Assembly (NCBI RefSeq): GCF_004135735.1
Contig: NZ_CP012670.1
Span: forward strand, 11,116,501 to 11,180,500
Direction: 5' to 3'
Length of the DNA: 64,000 nucleotides
Source of the DNA: Sorangium cellulosum
GTDB taxonomy: Bacteria; Myxococcota_A; Polyangia; Polyangiales; Polyangiaceae
Shown piece after piece: positions 37,858 through 45,988 of this stretch; position 1 is the first letter of the stretch; every line of letters starts with the position of its first letter. The notes below the pieces were generated by a model. The model searched no databases. It saw only the letters and a list, made by a program, of their open reading frames with translations, and had not been told where the DNA came from. Made by a program: the position numbers and the translations under genes.

Positions 37858-38700
37858 ATGACCCGATCCTTCCCTCTCCGGCGCGACCAGGCGGCGCAGC
37901 ACGTCGATGTCCCGCCCGGCGGCGAGATCGTCCTCCGGGGCAAGCTCGTCTGCTCGACCGACGGCTCGATCGTCGACGCGGCGACGACGACCTGGCCCGC
38001 CGGGGCGCCCGGCGGCGCCTCGGTCGACAGCGGCGGGCTGGTCGACTTCGCGCAGGGCGGCTTCCACGTGACGCGCCGCGACCCGGAGGCCCACGAGGTC
38101 CACGCCGTCGCGACCGGCGGCCCGGCGCCCGCGTGCGCGCTCGCCGGCGTCGAGGCCCCCTGCCTGCCGCTGCGGCTCCTCCCGCTCGCGCGGATGCGGC
38201 TCCAGACGGCGCGGGAGCTGAGCGGCTGCCTGAAGGGGGGCATCACCGTCGAGGTGCCGGGCGCCGTCGTCCCGCCCGTCCCGCCCGGCGCTGCGCCTTA
38301 CGTGCAGGGCGCCGCGGTCCTGCTCGGCGTCGGCGCGCTCGCCGCGATCGGGTGGGCGGCGCAGCGGCGGCGCGCGCGCTCGCCGTCCGGCCAGCTCATC
38401 GCGCTCGCGCGCCGCACGCGGGCCAAGCTGAGGCGCGCCGACCCCGTCGTGGCCGCGCCGCTCGCGCCGGCCGTGGAGGCCGCGCTGGGCGCCTTGAAGC
38501 AGCGGGGCGTGGACGCCGCCTCGGCCGAGGGCCGGCGGATCGCGGAGGTGCTCCGGCGCGTCGAGGTGCGCCTCGACGCCTCGGTCGTGGAGGCGCGCGC
38601 CGACCGGGAGCAGCGGATCGCGGACGAGCTCGTCCGCGAGGTCGAGAGCGCGCTCGAGGCGGTCGACGAGGTGGCCGCGGCCCGCCGCGATCACCGCTGA
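37858..38700 (+). CDS. Hypothetical single-span membrane protein
   Basis: The 280-residue product has no signal peptide but a membrane segment at about residues 147-167 (GAAVLLGVGALAAIGWAAQ). The N-terminal half is beta-rich and includes GGEIVLRGKLVCSTDGSIVD. The C-terminal half is a charged helical region (QLIALARRTRAKLRRADPVV ... RRVEVRLDASVVEARADREQ) likely to form a coiled coil. The family is not recognised. It follows the VWA lipoprotein gene and may work with it. Confidence 0.65.
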   Translation: MTRSFPLRRDQAAQHVDVPPGGEIVLRGKLVCSTDGSIVDAATTTWPAGAPGGASVDSGGLVDFAQGGFHVTRRDPEAHEVHAVATGGPAPACALAGVEAPCLPLRLLPLARMRLQTARELSGCLKGGITVEVPGAVVPPVPPGAAPYVQGAAVLLGVGALAAIGWAAQRRRARSPSGQLIALARRTRAKLRRADPVVAAPLAPAVEAALGALKQRGVDAASAEGRRIAEVLRRVEVRLDASVVEARADREQRIADELVREVESALEAVDEVAAARRDHR

Positions 38701-38718
38701 CCGGCCGCCGGCGACGGC

Positions 38719-39978
38719 TCATCGGCTCGCGCGGGCGAGCTCCGGCGGCGGGGCGGGGGAGGGCTTCGCGGGGCCCTCGAGCGGCGCGCACCCGTCGGCG
38801 GCGAAGGGGCCGATCGCCGGCTCGGCCGTGACGAACGCCGAGACGTGGCGCATCCGCTCGATGAAGGCCGCCTCGGTCTCGGCGCGTTGCGGGTCGGCCG
38901 CGAGCGGCACGGCGCCGAGCCCCTCCCTGCGCACGGGGCAGATCTCCGCGACGGGCGGCGCGCCCCGCGAGAGGCGCAGGCGCGCCAGCATCCCGAGCTC
39001 GGCGGCCGGCCCTGTCCTCTTCACCTTCATGATGAAGTTGCCGAGGCTGTAGAAGATGGGCCGGCCGCGCCGCATCTCGATGCCCTGGAGCACGTGCGGG
39101 TGATGGCCGAGGAAGGCGTCGGCGCCGGCGTCGATGGCGGCGAGGGCGACCCGGCGGGCCTGCGGCAGCGGGGCGTCCAGGTACTCGGTGCCGCCGTGGT
39201 AGCTCACGACGACCGCGTCGATGCCCGGCTGCTTGCGCGCGGCGCGCACGGCGGCCGCGACCCCGTACGCGTCCGCGGCCGCGACGAACTCGCGCGCCGG
39301 GTGCTGCCAGAGCGAGCCCTGGTTCCAGATGGCGGTCACGGCGAGCACCGCGAGCCGGAAGCCGCGGTGCTCGACGACGGCCGGCGCGTACGCCTCCCGC
39401 CGCGTCCGGCCGGCGCCCGCGTAGGCGACGCCGACGCGCTCCAGGTGGCCGAACGTCTCGAAGAGCGCGGGTTTGCCGTAGTCCCACATGTGGTTGTTCG
39501 CGAGCGACACCACGCTGATGCCGGCGCGCGCGAGCGCGTCCGCGCCGACCGGCGGGCCCGTGAACACGAGCGGCTGGCGCGGGTGCAGGGTCTCGCCGCC
39601 CTGATCGCTGAGCTGGTTCTCGAGGTTGACGAAGCGCACGTCCGCGGAGGCGAGCAGCGCCGCGACGGGGGCGAACGGGTCGTGCGTCGGGTCGCGGAGC
39701 AGCTCCTGGCCGAGCGCCTTGCCGAGGCACACGTCGCCGCCGGCGAGGAGCGTGATCGCGGCGGCGGGGGCGGGGGCGCTGTCGGCGGGGGCGGGGGCGC
39801 TGTCGGCGGGGGCGGGGGCGCGCTCGGCGGTCGCCGGGGCGCTTCGCGGCGAGGGGGCGCGTGCGGCCGGCGCGACGGCGGGAGGTGGGGCGAGCCCTGC
39901 GCCCGCGTCCGCGGGGCGCTCGCAGCCGGTCGGCGCGGCCGCGGCGCACAGCGCGAAGAGGAAGAAGGAAGGGCGCAT
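38719..39978 (-). CDS. CapA-family lipoprotein (poly-gamma-glutamate/capsule type metallophosphatase)
   Basis: The 419-residue product has a lipobox (AAAAPTGCERP) and a Pro/Ala/Ser linker with repeated PAPADSA units (21-bp repeats at about 39769-39830). The CapA domain has LLAGGDVCLGKALG, VNLENQLSD, SLANNHMWDYG, VVSYHGGTEYLDAP, HHPHVLQGIEM and FYSLGNFIMK. These are the metallophosphoesterase-like motifs of the family. PgsA/CapA proteins take part in polyglutamate export or anchoring, but solitary homologues like this one have unknown substrates. It is convergent with the plus-strand genes before it (18-base gap). Confidence 0.88.
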   Translation of the reverse strand: MRPSFFLFALCAAAAPTGCERPADAGAGLAPPPAVAPAARAPSPRSAPATAERAPAPADSAPAPADSAPAPAAAITLLAGGDVCLGKALGQELLRDPTHDPFAPVAALLASADVRFVNLENQLSDQGGETLHPRQPLVFTGPPVGADALARAGISVVSLANNHMWDYGKPALFETFGHLERVGVAYAGAGRTRREAYAPAVVEHRGFRLAVLAVTAIWNQGSLWQHPAREFVAAADAYGVAAAVRAARKQPGIDAVVVSYHGGTEYLDAPLPQARRVALAAIDAGADAFLGHHPHVLQGIEMRRGRPIFYSLGNFIMKVKRTGPAAELGMLARLRLSRGAPPVAEICPVRREGLGAVPLAADPQRAETEAAFIERMRHVSAFVTAEPAIGPFAADGCAPLEGPAKPSPAPPPELARASR

Positions 39979-40163
39979 CGAGCGGCTTCTCGACGCGCAT
40001 TATCCACGGCGACCTGGCCGCGCCCAAGCGTCCCGAGCGCGCCGGCCGCTCGGAGGGCAGGGCGGCGCGCGCCTCCCTGCACGAAAGAGGGCGCCAGGAG
40101 ACGTTCGTCCCCTGGCGCCCTGGTGTCCGATCTGCGCGACCCGCGCCGGCCGCGGACCGGGCG

Positions 40164-41792
40164 TTACGCGTGCTTCGTCGGGCGGCTCACGTTCGGCGTC
40201 GTGTCGAGCAGGAGCGGGCTCGGGCGCTCCGTGCGCTTCGGGCGCCCGATGCGCGCGCCCGCGTCGGTCCCGATGCCGAACTTGTTCGACGTGGCGACCT
40301 CGAGGGACAGCGTGAGCTGCTCGTCGAGCGCCTGGAAGATGGTCTCGATCATGCCGATGGCGATGTCCCGCTCCTCGACGGTGATGCGCTCGCTCGTGAT
40401 GATCGCCCTCGACTCGGCGCGGCGCTCCCGGACCGGGTGCGCGACCTCGTGGCGGTCGCCGAGGTAATCGAGCCGGATCCCCTTCTGCCGCTCCACCACG
40501 TGGGCGAGCTCCTTCACGTTCTCGAAGAACGCGTGCCCGCTCGCCTCCATGGCCTCGAGGAACCAGTAGCGCAGCGCCGGCCTGGGGTTGCCCATCGCGA
40601 GCTTGACGAACGTGCACATGTTCCGCCGGTGGACGTCCACGTCGCGATCGAGGAAGCAGAACTTCAGCGTCTCCCTGGCCTGCCAGCCGAGCGCCTCGTC
40701 CATCCCGAGGGCGATCCAGTCGTTCAAGAAGAGCCCGTTGTGCGTCTCCAGATCATCGCACCACCGGTTGATCAGCGCCTCCTGCGGCGTGGTGGCGGTC
40801 CTGTAGCGGACCGCGTACCGGTTGAGCTCCCGGTAGCCCATGACGTCCCCGATCCACATCGGGATGAACCGCTGCAGCTTGTGCTCCGGGCTGATGTCCG
40901 ACACCTCGCGCAGCCACTTGTAGAACGGGTGCCGCGCCGCCTGCGCCTTCTTCTCGAGGAGGATGCTCTCGACGTCCTTGTGATAGAGCGCCATCGGCTC
41001 CTCCCGCTCGACCTCGAGGGCCGGCGCGTCCGCCGCCGCCTGCTGGGGCCGGCGCGACGGCGGCGCGACGTCCGGGCGGCGCGGCGACACGCCTCTGTTG
41101 ACGTACGACTCCGAGTACCGCAGAAAGCAGGTGAACATCTCGGTGAAGATGTCGAACATCCGGTTGGCGAGCTCCACGGCCAGCGGCCTCTGCCGGGCGT
41201 CGAGCTCCTGATGATCGAAGACGCCGGGCGACTCGAGGACGTGACCGGGCTCCCGATCCAGGTGGTGGCTGCCGAAGTAGCGGTGCCGGATCCCCGTCTT
41301 CTGCTCGAGCGCGCTCGCGACCTCCGAGATCTTCAAGAAGAAGGCGTTGCCGCACGCCTCCGCGGACTCGGAGTGCGCGAAGCGGATCAAGGGGTCTCCC
41401 CCGTCCTCGACGGTCATCCTGGCGAAGTCCATGACGAAGCGCCGGAACGGCTCGGTCTCGTCGGCGAGGAACACCCACCACAGCGTGTCGCTGGCGCGCC
41501 AGCCGAGGTGCTCGTCGAGGCCGAGCGTCTTCCAGTTCTCCAGGAAGAGCGCGGAGTGGGTCTCGTCCTCCAGCGTGTTCCCGTTGATGACCGCCTCGAG
41601 CTCGTTGAGGGGCCTCGGATACCGGATGAACCACTTGTTCGCGTCGCGGAAGTTCATCACGAACACCGACATGATGGGCGCCATGAGGAGCCGCTCCTCG
41701 AGCGGCACCGCGTCGGAGTGCGCCCAGTCGAAGAACGGGTGCGAGAGGAGCCGCTCTTTCCGCTGCGCCTTGAGGTCCAGTACCTCTCTCAT
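40164..41792 (-). CDS. Tandem-duplicated haem-oxygenase-like (HDO-type, iron-containing redox) enzyme
   Basis: The 542-residue product contains two homologous helical domains, about 15-230 and 285-490, joined by a Pro/Arg-rich linker. Both begin HPF(F/Y)xW and both show candidate metal ligands in the order of haem-oxygenase-like diiron proteins. Domain 1 has EDETH (E75-H79), ESAEACGNAFF (about 142-152) and GSHHLDREPGH (175-184). Domain 2 has DLETH (347-351), EAMEASGHAFF (413-423) and GDRHEVAH (445-452). The family includes PqqC/TenA-fold and diiron oxidases such as UndA and BesC. The ATG at 41792 has GGGAGG upstream and overlaps the stop of a 23-codon ORF (TGATG), so it is translationally coupled. 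Substrate unknown. Confidence 0.75.
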   Translation of the reverse strand: MREVLDLKAQRKERLLSHPFFDWAHSDAVPLEERLLMAPIMSVFVMNFRDANKWFIRYPRPLNELEAVINGNTLEDETHSALFLENWKTLGLDEHLGWRASDTLWWVFLADETEPFRRFVMDFARMTVEDGGDPLIRFAHSESAEACGNAFFLKISEVASALEQKTGIRHRYFGSHHLDREPGHVLESPGVFDHQELDARQRPLAVELANRMFDIFTEMFTCFLRYSESYVNRGVSPRRPDVAPPSRRPQQAAADAPALEVEREEPMALYHKDVESILLEKKAQAARHPFYKWLREVSDISPEHKLQRFIPMWIGDVMGYRELNRYAVRYRTATTPQEALINRWCDDLETHNGLFLNDWIALGMDEALGWQARETLKFCFLDRDVDVHRRNMCTFVKLAMGNPRPALRYWFLEAMEASGHAFFENVKELAHVVERQKGIRLDYLGDRHEVAHPVRERRAESRAIITSERITVEERDIAIGMIETIFQALDEQLTLSLEVATSNKFGIGTDAGARIGRPKRTERPSPLLLDTTPNVSRPTKHA

Positions 41793-41863
41793 CACTTGCC
41801 TCCCCGGATGCGCCGCTCGGGCGCGATCGAACCATGGATCTCGAATGCGATGGTCTTGTTCAC
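41792..41863 (-). CDS. Candidate 23-residue peptide coupled to the HDO-type enzyme
   Basis: A GTG at 41863 preceded by AGGAG (4-nt gap) opens a 24-codon ORF whose TGA overlaps the ATG of the downstream enzyme as TGATG. The peptide begins (V/M)NKTIAFEIHGS and ends in RRIRGGK. Codons such as GCA, CAT and GGT are unusual for this GC-rich genome, so the stretch does not look like random open frame. It could be a leader that couples translation, or a substrate/precursor peptide of the enzyme. The sequence does not distinguish these. It is not a PqqA-type peptide, because the E-x3-Y motif is absent. Confidence 0.45.
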   Translation of the reverse strand: MNKTIAFEIHGSIAPERRIRGGK

Positions 41864-42540
41864 GTGTCTCCTGTCGAGAGACGGGGCCGCGGATCGGGGG
41901 ACCGCTCTGGTCGTGCAGGAGCGGGCCCTCTCCGCGGCTCGTCTCACGGATTCGGTGCTTTGTTCCTCGGGTGCTGCTCCAAGCCGCGGTTGCGCTGCTT
42001 GAACGACGGGTGGCGGCTCTCCGGCTTCTGCTGCCTCGCCGCAGCCCCTCGCGAGGTGCCGCTGCGTCGCCGCCACGCCAGGGCCCATTGCACCCCCCGT
42101 ACCAGGCCGCGGGACCCCGGAGACCGCCGCGGTGGCGCGGGTGGAACGCGGGGCGCGCGCCGCGGCGCCCGCTGGCCCTCCTGGATGGCTTGCCCGATCG
42201 CGCAATCCGTTGCCCTGTCGTGCAAGGCCTCTCCGCCGGGGCCACGCCTGTTCGCCCGGTGCCGGCGGGCGGCGGCCTCACCCCGGGGCGAGGCGGCCGC
42301 GCGGCGCGCCCGGGGACGGGCCTCGAGGCGAGGGGCGTTCTCGTCCTCCTCCTCATGCACGATCACGATCACGCGCGCGCTGGGCGAGCGCGCTCGTGGC
42401 ACGTGCCTTGATTGCCCACATCCCGCAGGGCGCACGCACGGGCTGCGTGCCGCCTGTCAGGTTCCGGGGCCCGGGCGGTGAGGAGCGAGCGCTCCGCCGT
42501 GCTCATCGCGGCCCCGGCGATGCACGGGAGACATTCATTC
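41864..42540. other. Divergent intergenic region
   Basis: These 677 bases lie between the divergent peptide/HDO operon and the P450 gene. Long frames here are Arg/Pro/Ala-rich and have no ribosome-binding sites. Both promoters must lie here, but no clear -35/-10 or operator was found. No RNA gene was recognised. Confidence 0.4.
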
Positions 42541-43899
42541 ATGGATCGATTGCCGCCGGGCCCGAAGCGACTGGGTCCCATCGAATCGCTGCAGGTAGGA
42601 GCCATCACCTCCGTGTCCAAGCTGAGGCAGCTCGCCGCGCGCTACGGAGACACCTTCCGGCTCCCGTTCCGGCGACAGGCCGTCACGTTCACGGGCGACC
42701 CGGAGGCGCTCCGGGCGATCTACACCGCGCCGCCCGATAGCTTCGACGTGTGGGGCGTGAGCACCTCGGCGCCGGTGTTCGGCTCGCGGTCGCTCGTCGT
42801 CGTCACGGGGGAGCACCACCGGCGCGCCCGGAAGCTGCTCTCTCCGCACTTCTCCGCGGCGTCGCTGCGCGCCTTCGCGGGCGTCATCGCCGAGACGGCG
42901 GAGGCCGCCGCGCGGCGCTGGGTCCCGGGACAGCCGTTCTCGATGGTGGAGACGACGCGGGCGATCTCGCTGGACATCATGCTGCACGTCGTCTTCGGCG
43001 TGCGCGGGGACGAGCGCGTCCAGAGGGCCCGGGCCGCGGTGATCGAGCTCGTCGCGTCGGTCCGGCCCATCTTCATCCTCCTGCCGTGGCTGCGCCGCGA
43101 GCTGGGCGGCCTCGGGCCCTGGGCGCGGAGCCAGCGGGCGGAGCGCGCGCTGAACGCGATCCTCCTGGAGGAGATCCACGCGCGGCGCGAAGGGGGCGTC
43201 GAGGGCAAGGACCTCCTCACCGCGATGCTGTCCGCGCGGTACGACGACGGCGGCGGCATGGAGGACGGGGAGATCCTCGAGCAGCTCCGGGGGCTCCTCT
43301 TCGCCGGCCACGACTCGACGGCGCTGGTGCTCGCGTGGGCGTTCGTCTGGCTGCAGCGCGAGCCGCGCGTCCTCGAGCGGGTCCTCGACGAGATCGAGGG
43401 CCTCGGTCCGGCGCCGAGCCCGGAGGCGTTCGACACGCTCCCTTACCTCGGGGCGGTCTGCCAGGAGGTGCTCCGGCTCTACCCGCCCGTGGTCGACGTG
43501 GCGCGTGTCGCGCGCCGGCCGTTCGACCTCGGGGGGTACACGATCCCCGCGGGGGAGGCCGTCCGCCCGACGATGACGATCCTCCACGCGCGGCCGGATC
43601 TCTACCCCGAGCCCGATCGGTTCCTCCCCGAGCGCTTCTTCGGGCGCCAGTTCTCTCCGTTCGAGTACATCCCGTTCGGCGGCGGCGCCCGGCGGTGCCT
43701 CGGGGCGGCGTTCGCGTTGCTGGAGATGAAGGTCGTGCTCGGCACGCTGCTCCGGGGCCATCGCCTGCGCCTCCTGCGGCCGGAGCGCGTCCAGCCGGTG
43801 CGGGTAGGGTTCACGATGGGGCCGAGCGGGGACGTGCGGACGATCCTCGAGGCCAGGCGCGTCGTGGACGACCACGGCCGCGTCTTCACCTGGGCGTGA
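42541..43899 (+). CDS. Cytochrome P450
   Basis: The 452-residue product is a full-length P450. It has the I-helix motif FAGHDSTALVL at about 254, EVLR (E309/R312) of the K-helix, DRFLPERF, and the haem loop FGGGARRCLGAAFA with Cys386 as thiolate ligand. The N-terminus MDRLPPGPKRLGP is Pro-rich without a membrane anchor, so it is cytoplasmic. GGGAG lies upstream of the ATG; an in-frame ATG at 42520 is possible. The nearest relative in the window is the truncated P450 at 52228. Divergence from the HDO-type operon suggests a shared oxidative pathway (inferred). Its last codons are part of a 34-bp tandem repeat. Confidence 0.92.
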   Translation: MDRLPPGPKRLGPIESLQVGAITSVSKLRQLAARYGDTFRLPFRRQAVTFTGDPEALRAIYTAPPDSFDVWGVSTSAPVFGSRSLVVVTGEHHRRARKLLSPHFSAASLRAFAGVIAETAEAAARRWVPGQPFSMVETTRAISLDIMLHVVFGVRGDERVQRARAAVIELVASVRPIFILLPWLRRELGGLGPWARSQRAERALNAILLEEIHARREGGVEGKDLLTAMLSARYDDGGGMEDGEILEQLRGLLFAGHDSTALVLAWAFVWLQREPRVLERVLDEIEGLGPAPSPEAFDTLPYLGAVCQEVLRLYPPVVDVARVARRPFDLGGYTIPAGEAVRPTMTILHARPDLYPEPDRFLPERFFGRQFSPFEYIPFGGGARRCLGAAFALLEMKVVLGTLLRGHRLRLLRPERVQPVRVGFTMGPSGDVRTILEARRVVDDHGRVFTWA

Positions 43900-43986
43900 G
43901 GGTGACCCCGAGGGTGGCTTCACCTGGGCGTGAGGGTGACGCCGAGGGTGGCTTCACCTGGGCGTGAGGGTGACCCCGAGGGTGGC
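43885..43986 (+). repeat. 34-bp tandem repeat (three copies) spanning the P450 stop codon
   Basis: Units begin at 43885, 43919 and 43953 (TTCACCTGGGCGTGAGGGTG...), differing by one base (CCC/GCC). The first encodes the last four residues FTWA and the stop of the P450. Because 34 is not a multiple of three, later copies fall in other frames. Confidence 0.92.
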
Positions 43987-44006
43987 CGGCGGCCGGGCGC
44001 GCGGCC

Positions 44007-44699
44007 ATGCTCCGGGCCAGGGTGTCCATGGAGCAGGAGCGATCGCCGACGATGCCCGCGGGAGATGGCGGGACGGGCCGCGTGGCCGGGCTCGCGGGCG
44101 TGGTGCTGTGCGGCGGGCAGAGCCGCCGGATGGGGCGCCCCAAGGCGTCGCTGCCGTTCGAGGGCGAGGCGCTGCTCCAGCGGGTGGTGCGGCGCCTCGG
44201 CGAGGCGGCGTGGCCGATCGTGGTGGTCGCGGCGCCCGGGCAGGCGCTGCCGCCGTTGCCTGAGGGGGTGCTGGTCGCGCGCGATCCGGAGGAGGGCCGC
44301 GGGCCGCTGCTGGGCGTCGCGGTGGGGCTCGAGGCGGTCGCGCCGCGCGCCGGGCGGGCGTACGTGTCCTCGACCGACGCGCCGTTCCTCCACCCCGCCT
44401 TCGTGCGGCGCGTCGCGGCGCTGCAGGCGGAGGGGCGCGCCATCGCCGTGCCGCGCGCGGACGGGCGCCTCCACCCGCTCGCCGCGGTCTACGACGGCTC
44501 GGCGCGCGGCGCGGCGGCGGCGCTGCTCGCGGAGGGCAGGCTGCGGCTGTCCTCCCTGTTCGAGCGGGTGCCCACGCGGATCGTGGAGCCGGCGCTCCTG
44601 CTCTCGGATCCGCGGCTCCGCGAGGCGGATCCGGCGCTGCGATCGCTGCGCAACGTCAACACGCCCGAGGAGTACGCGGCGGCGCTGCGCGAGCCGTGA
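44007..44699 (+). CDS. mobA: Molybdenum cofactor guanylyltransferase MobA
   Basis: The product (230 residues from the ATG at 44007) has the nucleotidyltransferase signature LAGVVLCGGQSRRMGRPKAS, then PIVVVAAPGQ, DPEEGRGPLLGVAVGLEAV and STDAPFLHP, as in MobA. It attaches GMP to Mo-molybdopterin to form bis-MGD precursors. The N-terminal 25 residues before LAG look unconserved, so later ATGs at 44028 or 44052 may be the true start. The stop is immediately followed by the convergent kinase stop. It complements moeA at 22.7 kb. Confidence 0.9.
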   Translation: MLRARVSMEQERSPTMPAGDGGTGRVAGLAGVVLCGGQSRRMGRPKASLPFEGEALLQRVVRRLGEAAWPIVVVAAPGQALPPLPEGVLVARDPEEGRGPLLGVAVGLEAVAPRAGRAYVSSTDAPFLHPAFVRRVAALQAEGRAIAVPRADGRLHPLAAVYDGSARGAAAALLAEGRLRLSSLFERVPTRIVEPALLLSDPRLREADPALRSLRNVNTPEEYAAALREP

Positions 44700-45803
44700 C
44701 TACGTCGCTGCGCCGTAAACCAGGCCGAGCTGCCTGTACAGGAACCGCGCCGCGTGCGCTCCGAACGGCGTCCTCGCGACGTACACGTCGGGCTCGGTGA
44801 TCGGCGCGTTCGCCGCCAGCGCGAGGGGCCGGGCGAGCCGGCCGAGATCCTCGCCGAGCGCCTCCATCGACGGATACCGGTTCTCGGGGCGCTTGCGCAG
44901 GCATCTCATGATCACGGCCTCGAGCGCCCTCTCCACCGGCGTCGCGCCCAGGCTGGGCGGCGGGGGCTGTGTGATGAGCTGGCTCGACAGCACCATGGCC
45001 TCGTCGGCGCCGGGCGACAGCGCGGGAGACGAGCCCCTCGCGACGCTGAAGGGGAGCTTGCCGGAGAACATCCGGTACATCAGCACGCCGAATCCATAGA
45101 TGTCCGTGCGCGCGTCGGGCGGGTCGCTGACGGTCTGCTCGGGCGCCATGTACTCCAGGGTGCCGACCGTCACGCCGGCCTGGGTGAGCCCCGAGTGCTC
45201 GTACAGCTTGGCGAACCCGAAGTCGACGACCTTGGCGGCCCACGCGTCGCCCTTCTCGCCGACCAGGAACACGTTGGCCGGCTTCACGTCCCGGTGGACG
45301 ATGCCGGCGCGGTGCGCCGCGCCGAGCCCCGCGGCCGCCTGGAGGAGGATCGGAATCCCGGCCTCCGGGGACAGCCGCTTCTCGCGCAGGAGGAGCGAGC
45401 TCAGCGCCTCTCCGAACAGGAACTCCAGGACGAGGTAGGGCGACCCCTCATGAAGGCCGATGTCGAGCACCTCGACGAGGTTCGGGTGCGCGACCGTGGC
45501 CGCGGCCTTGGCCTCGAGGAGGAAGCGCGCCTTCACCTTGGGCTCGCGGCGGAACCTCGGCGCGAGCAGCTTCAGCGCGACCGGCGCGCCGCCCCGCGTG
45601 TCCTCTGCCAGGAACACCTGCGCCATGGCGCCTTGCCCGATCAGCCCGCGCACCCGGTACCGCTCGGCGATGACCGTGCCCACGTGCTCGGTGGGCTGGG
45701 ACCGGATCCGCCGGATGTCGAGGGCCCCGACCAGCTTCTCTCCGTCGTGCGGGCAGAAGCGGTGGTCGTCCGCGTACCGCCGGTGGCAGCGAGGGCACAG
45801 CAT
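44700..45803 (-). CDS. Ser/Thr protein kinase with N-terminal zinc ribbon
   Basis: The 367-residue product starts with a treble-clef/zinc-ribbon-like motif CPRCHRRYADDHRFCPHDG. A Hanks kinase domain follows: IGQGAMAQVFLAED, VALKLL, HRDVKPANV, VVDFGFAK and the activation segment up to YMAPEQ. It ends shortly after the kinase lobe with no membrane segment, so it is cytoplasmic. I place the start at the ATG 45803 just before the zinc motif; the frame stays open further upstream only as antisense of the next kinase. A weak GGGAC precedes it. It shares the zinc-ribbon-plus-kinase layout with its upstream neighbour. Confidence 0.85.
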   Translation of the reverse strand: MLCPRCHRRYADDHRFCPHDGEKLVGALDIRRIRSQPTEHVGTVIAERYRVRGLIGQGAMAQVFLAEDTRGGAPVALKLLAPRFRREPKVKARFLLEAKAAATVAHPNLVEVLDIGLHEGSPYLVLEFLFGEALSSLLLREKRLSPEAGIPILLQAAAGLGAAHRAGIVHRDVKPANVFLVGEKGDAWAAKVVDFGFAKLYEHSGLTQAGVTVGTLEYMAPEQTVSDPPDARTDIYGFGVLMYRMFSGKLPFSVARGSSPALSPGADEAMVLSSQLITQPPPPSLGATPVERALEAVIMRCLRKRPENRYPSMEALGEDLGRLARPLALAANAPITEPDVYVARTPFGAHAARFLYRQLGLVYGAAT

Positions 45804-45861
45804 CGAGGTCCCGTTCCGGGCATAGCCCTTCCGCCGCCCTCTTTGCAAGGCCCGACCCGCT

Positions 45862-45987
45862 CGCGGGGGAGGCGGGGTCCCCTGGGTGGCTCCCCGGAGG
45901 GGCTGGAGTGCAGGCGAGCCACAAAAGGGGCTCGCCGGAACGCAAGCCCCGGAGGGGAGCCACCCAGGGGACCCCGCCTCCCCCGCG
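45862..45987. repeat. Nested inverted-repeat element between two kinase genes
   Basis: Perfect 34-bp inverted arms (45862-45895 and 45954-45987) enclose a 58-base centre that contains a second hairpin (GGCGAGCC at 45913-45920, GGCTCGCC at 45929-45936). There is no coding capacity. It could form a very long stem and fills almost the whole gap between the kinase genes. Candidates are a MITE-like element or a strong transcription/processing structure. Confidence 0.85.
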
Positions 45988-45988
45988 G

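Noticed and set aside
43885..43986. CRISPR-like array
   Set aside because: The 34-bp units are directly adjacent with no spacers, and no cas genes are present.
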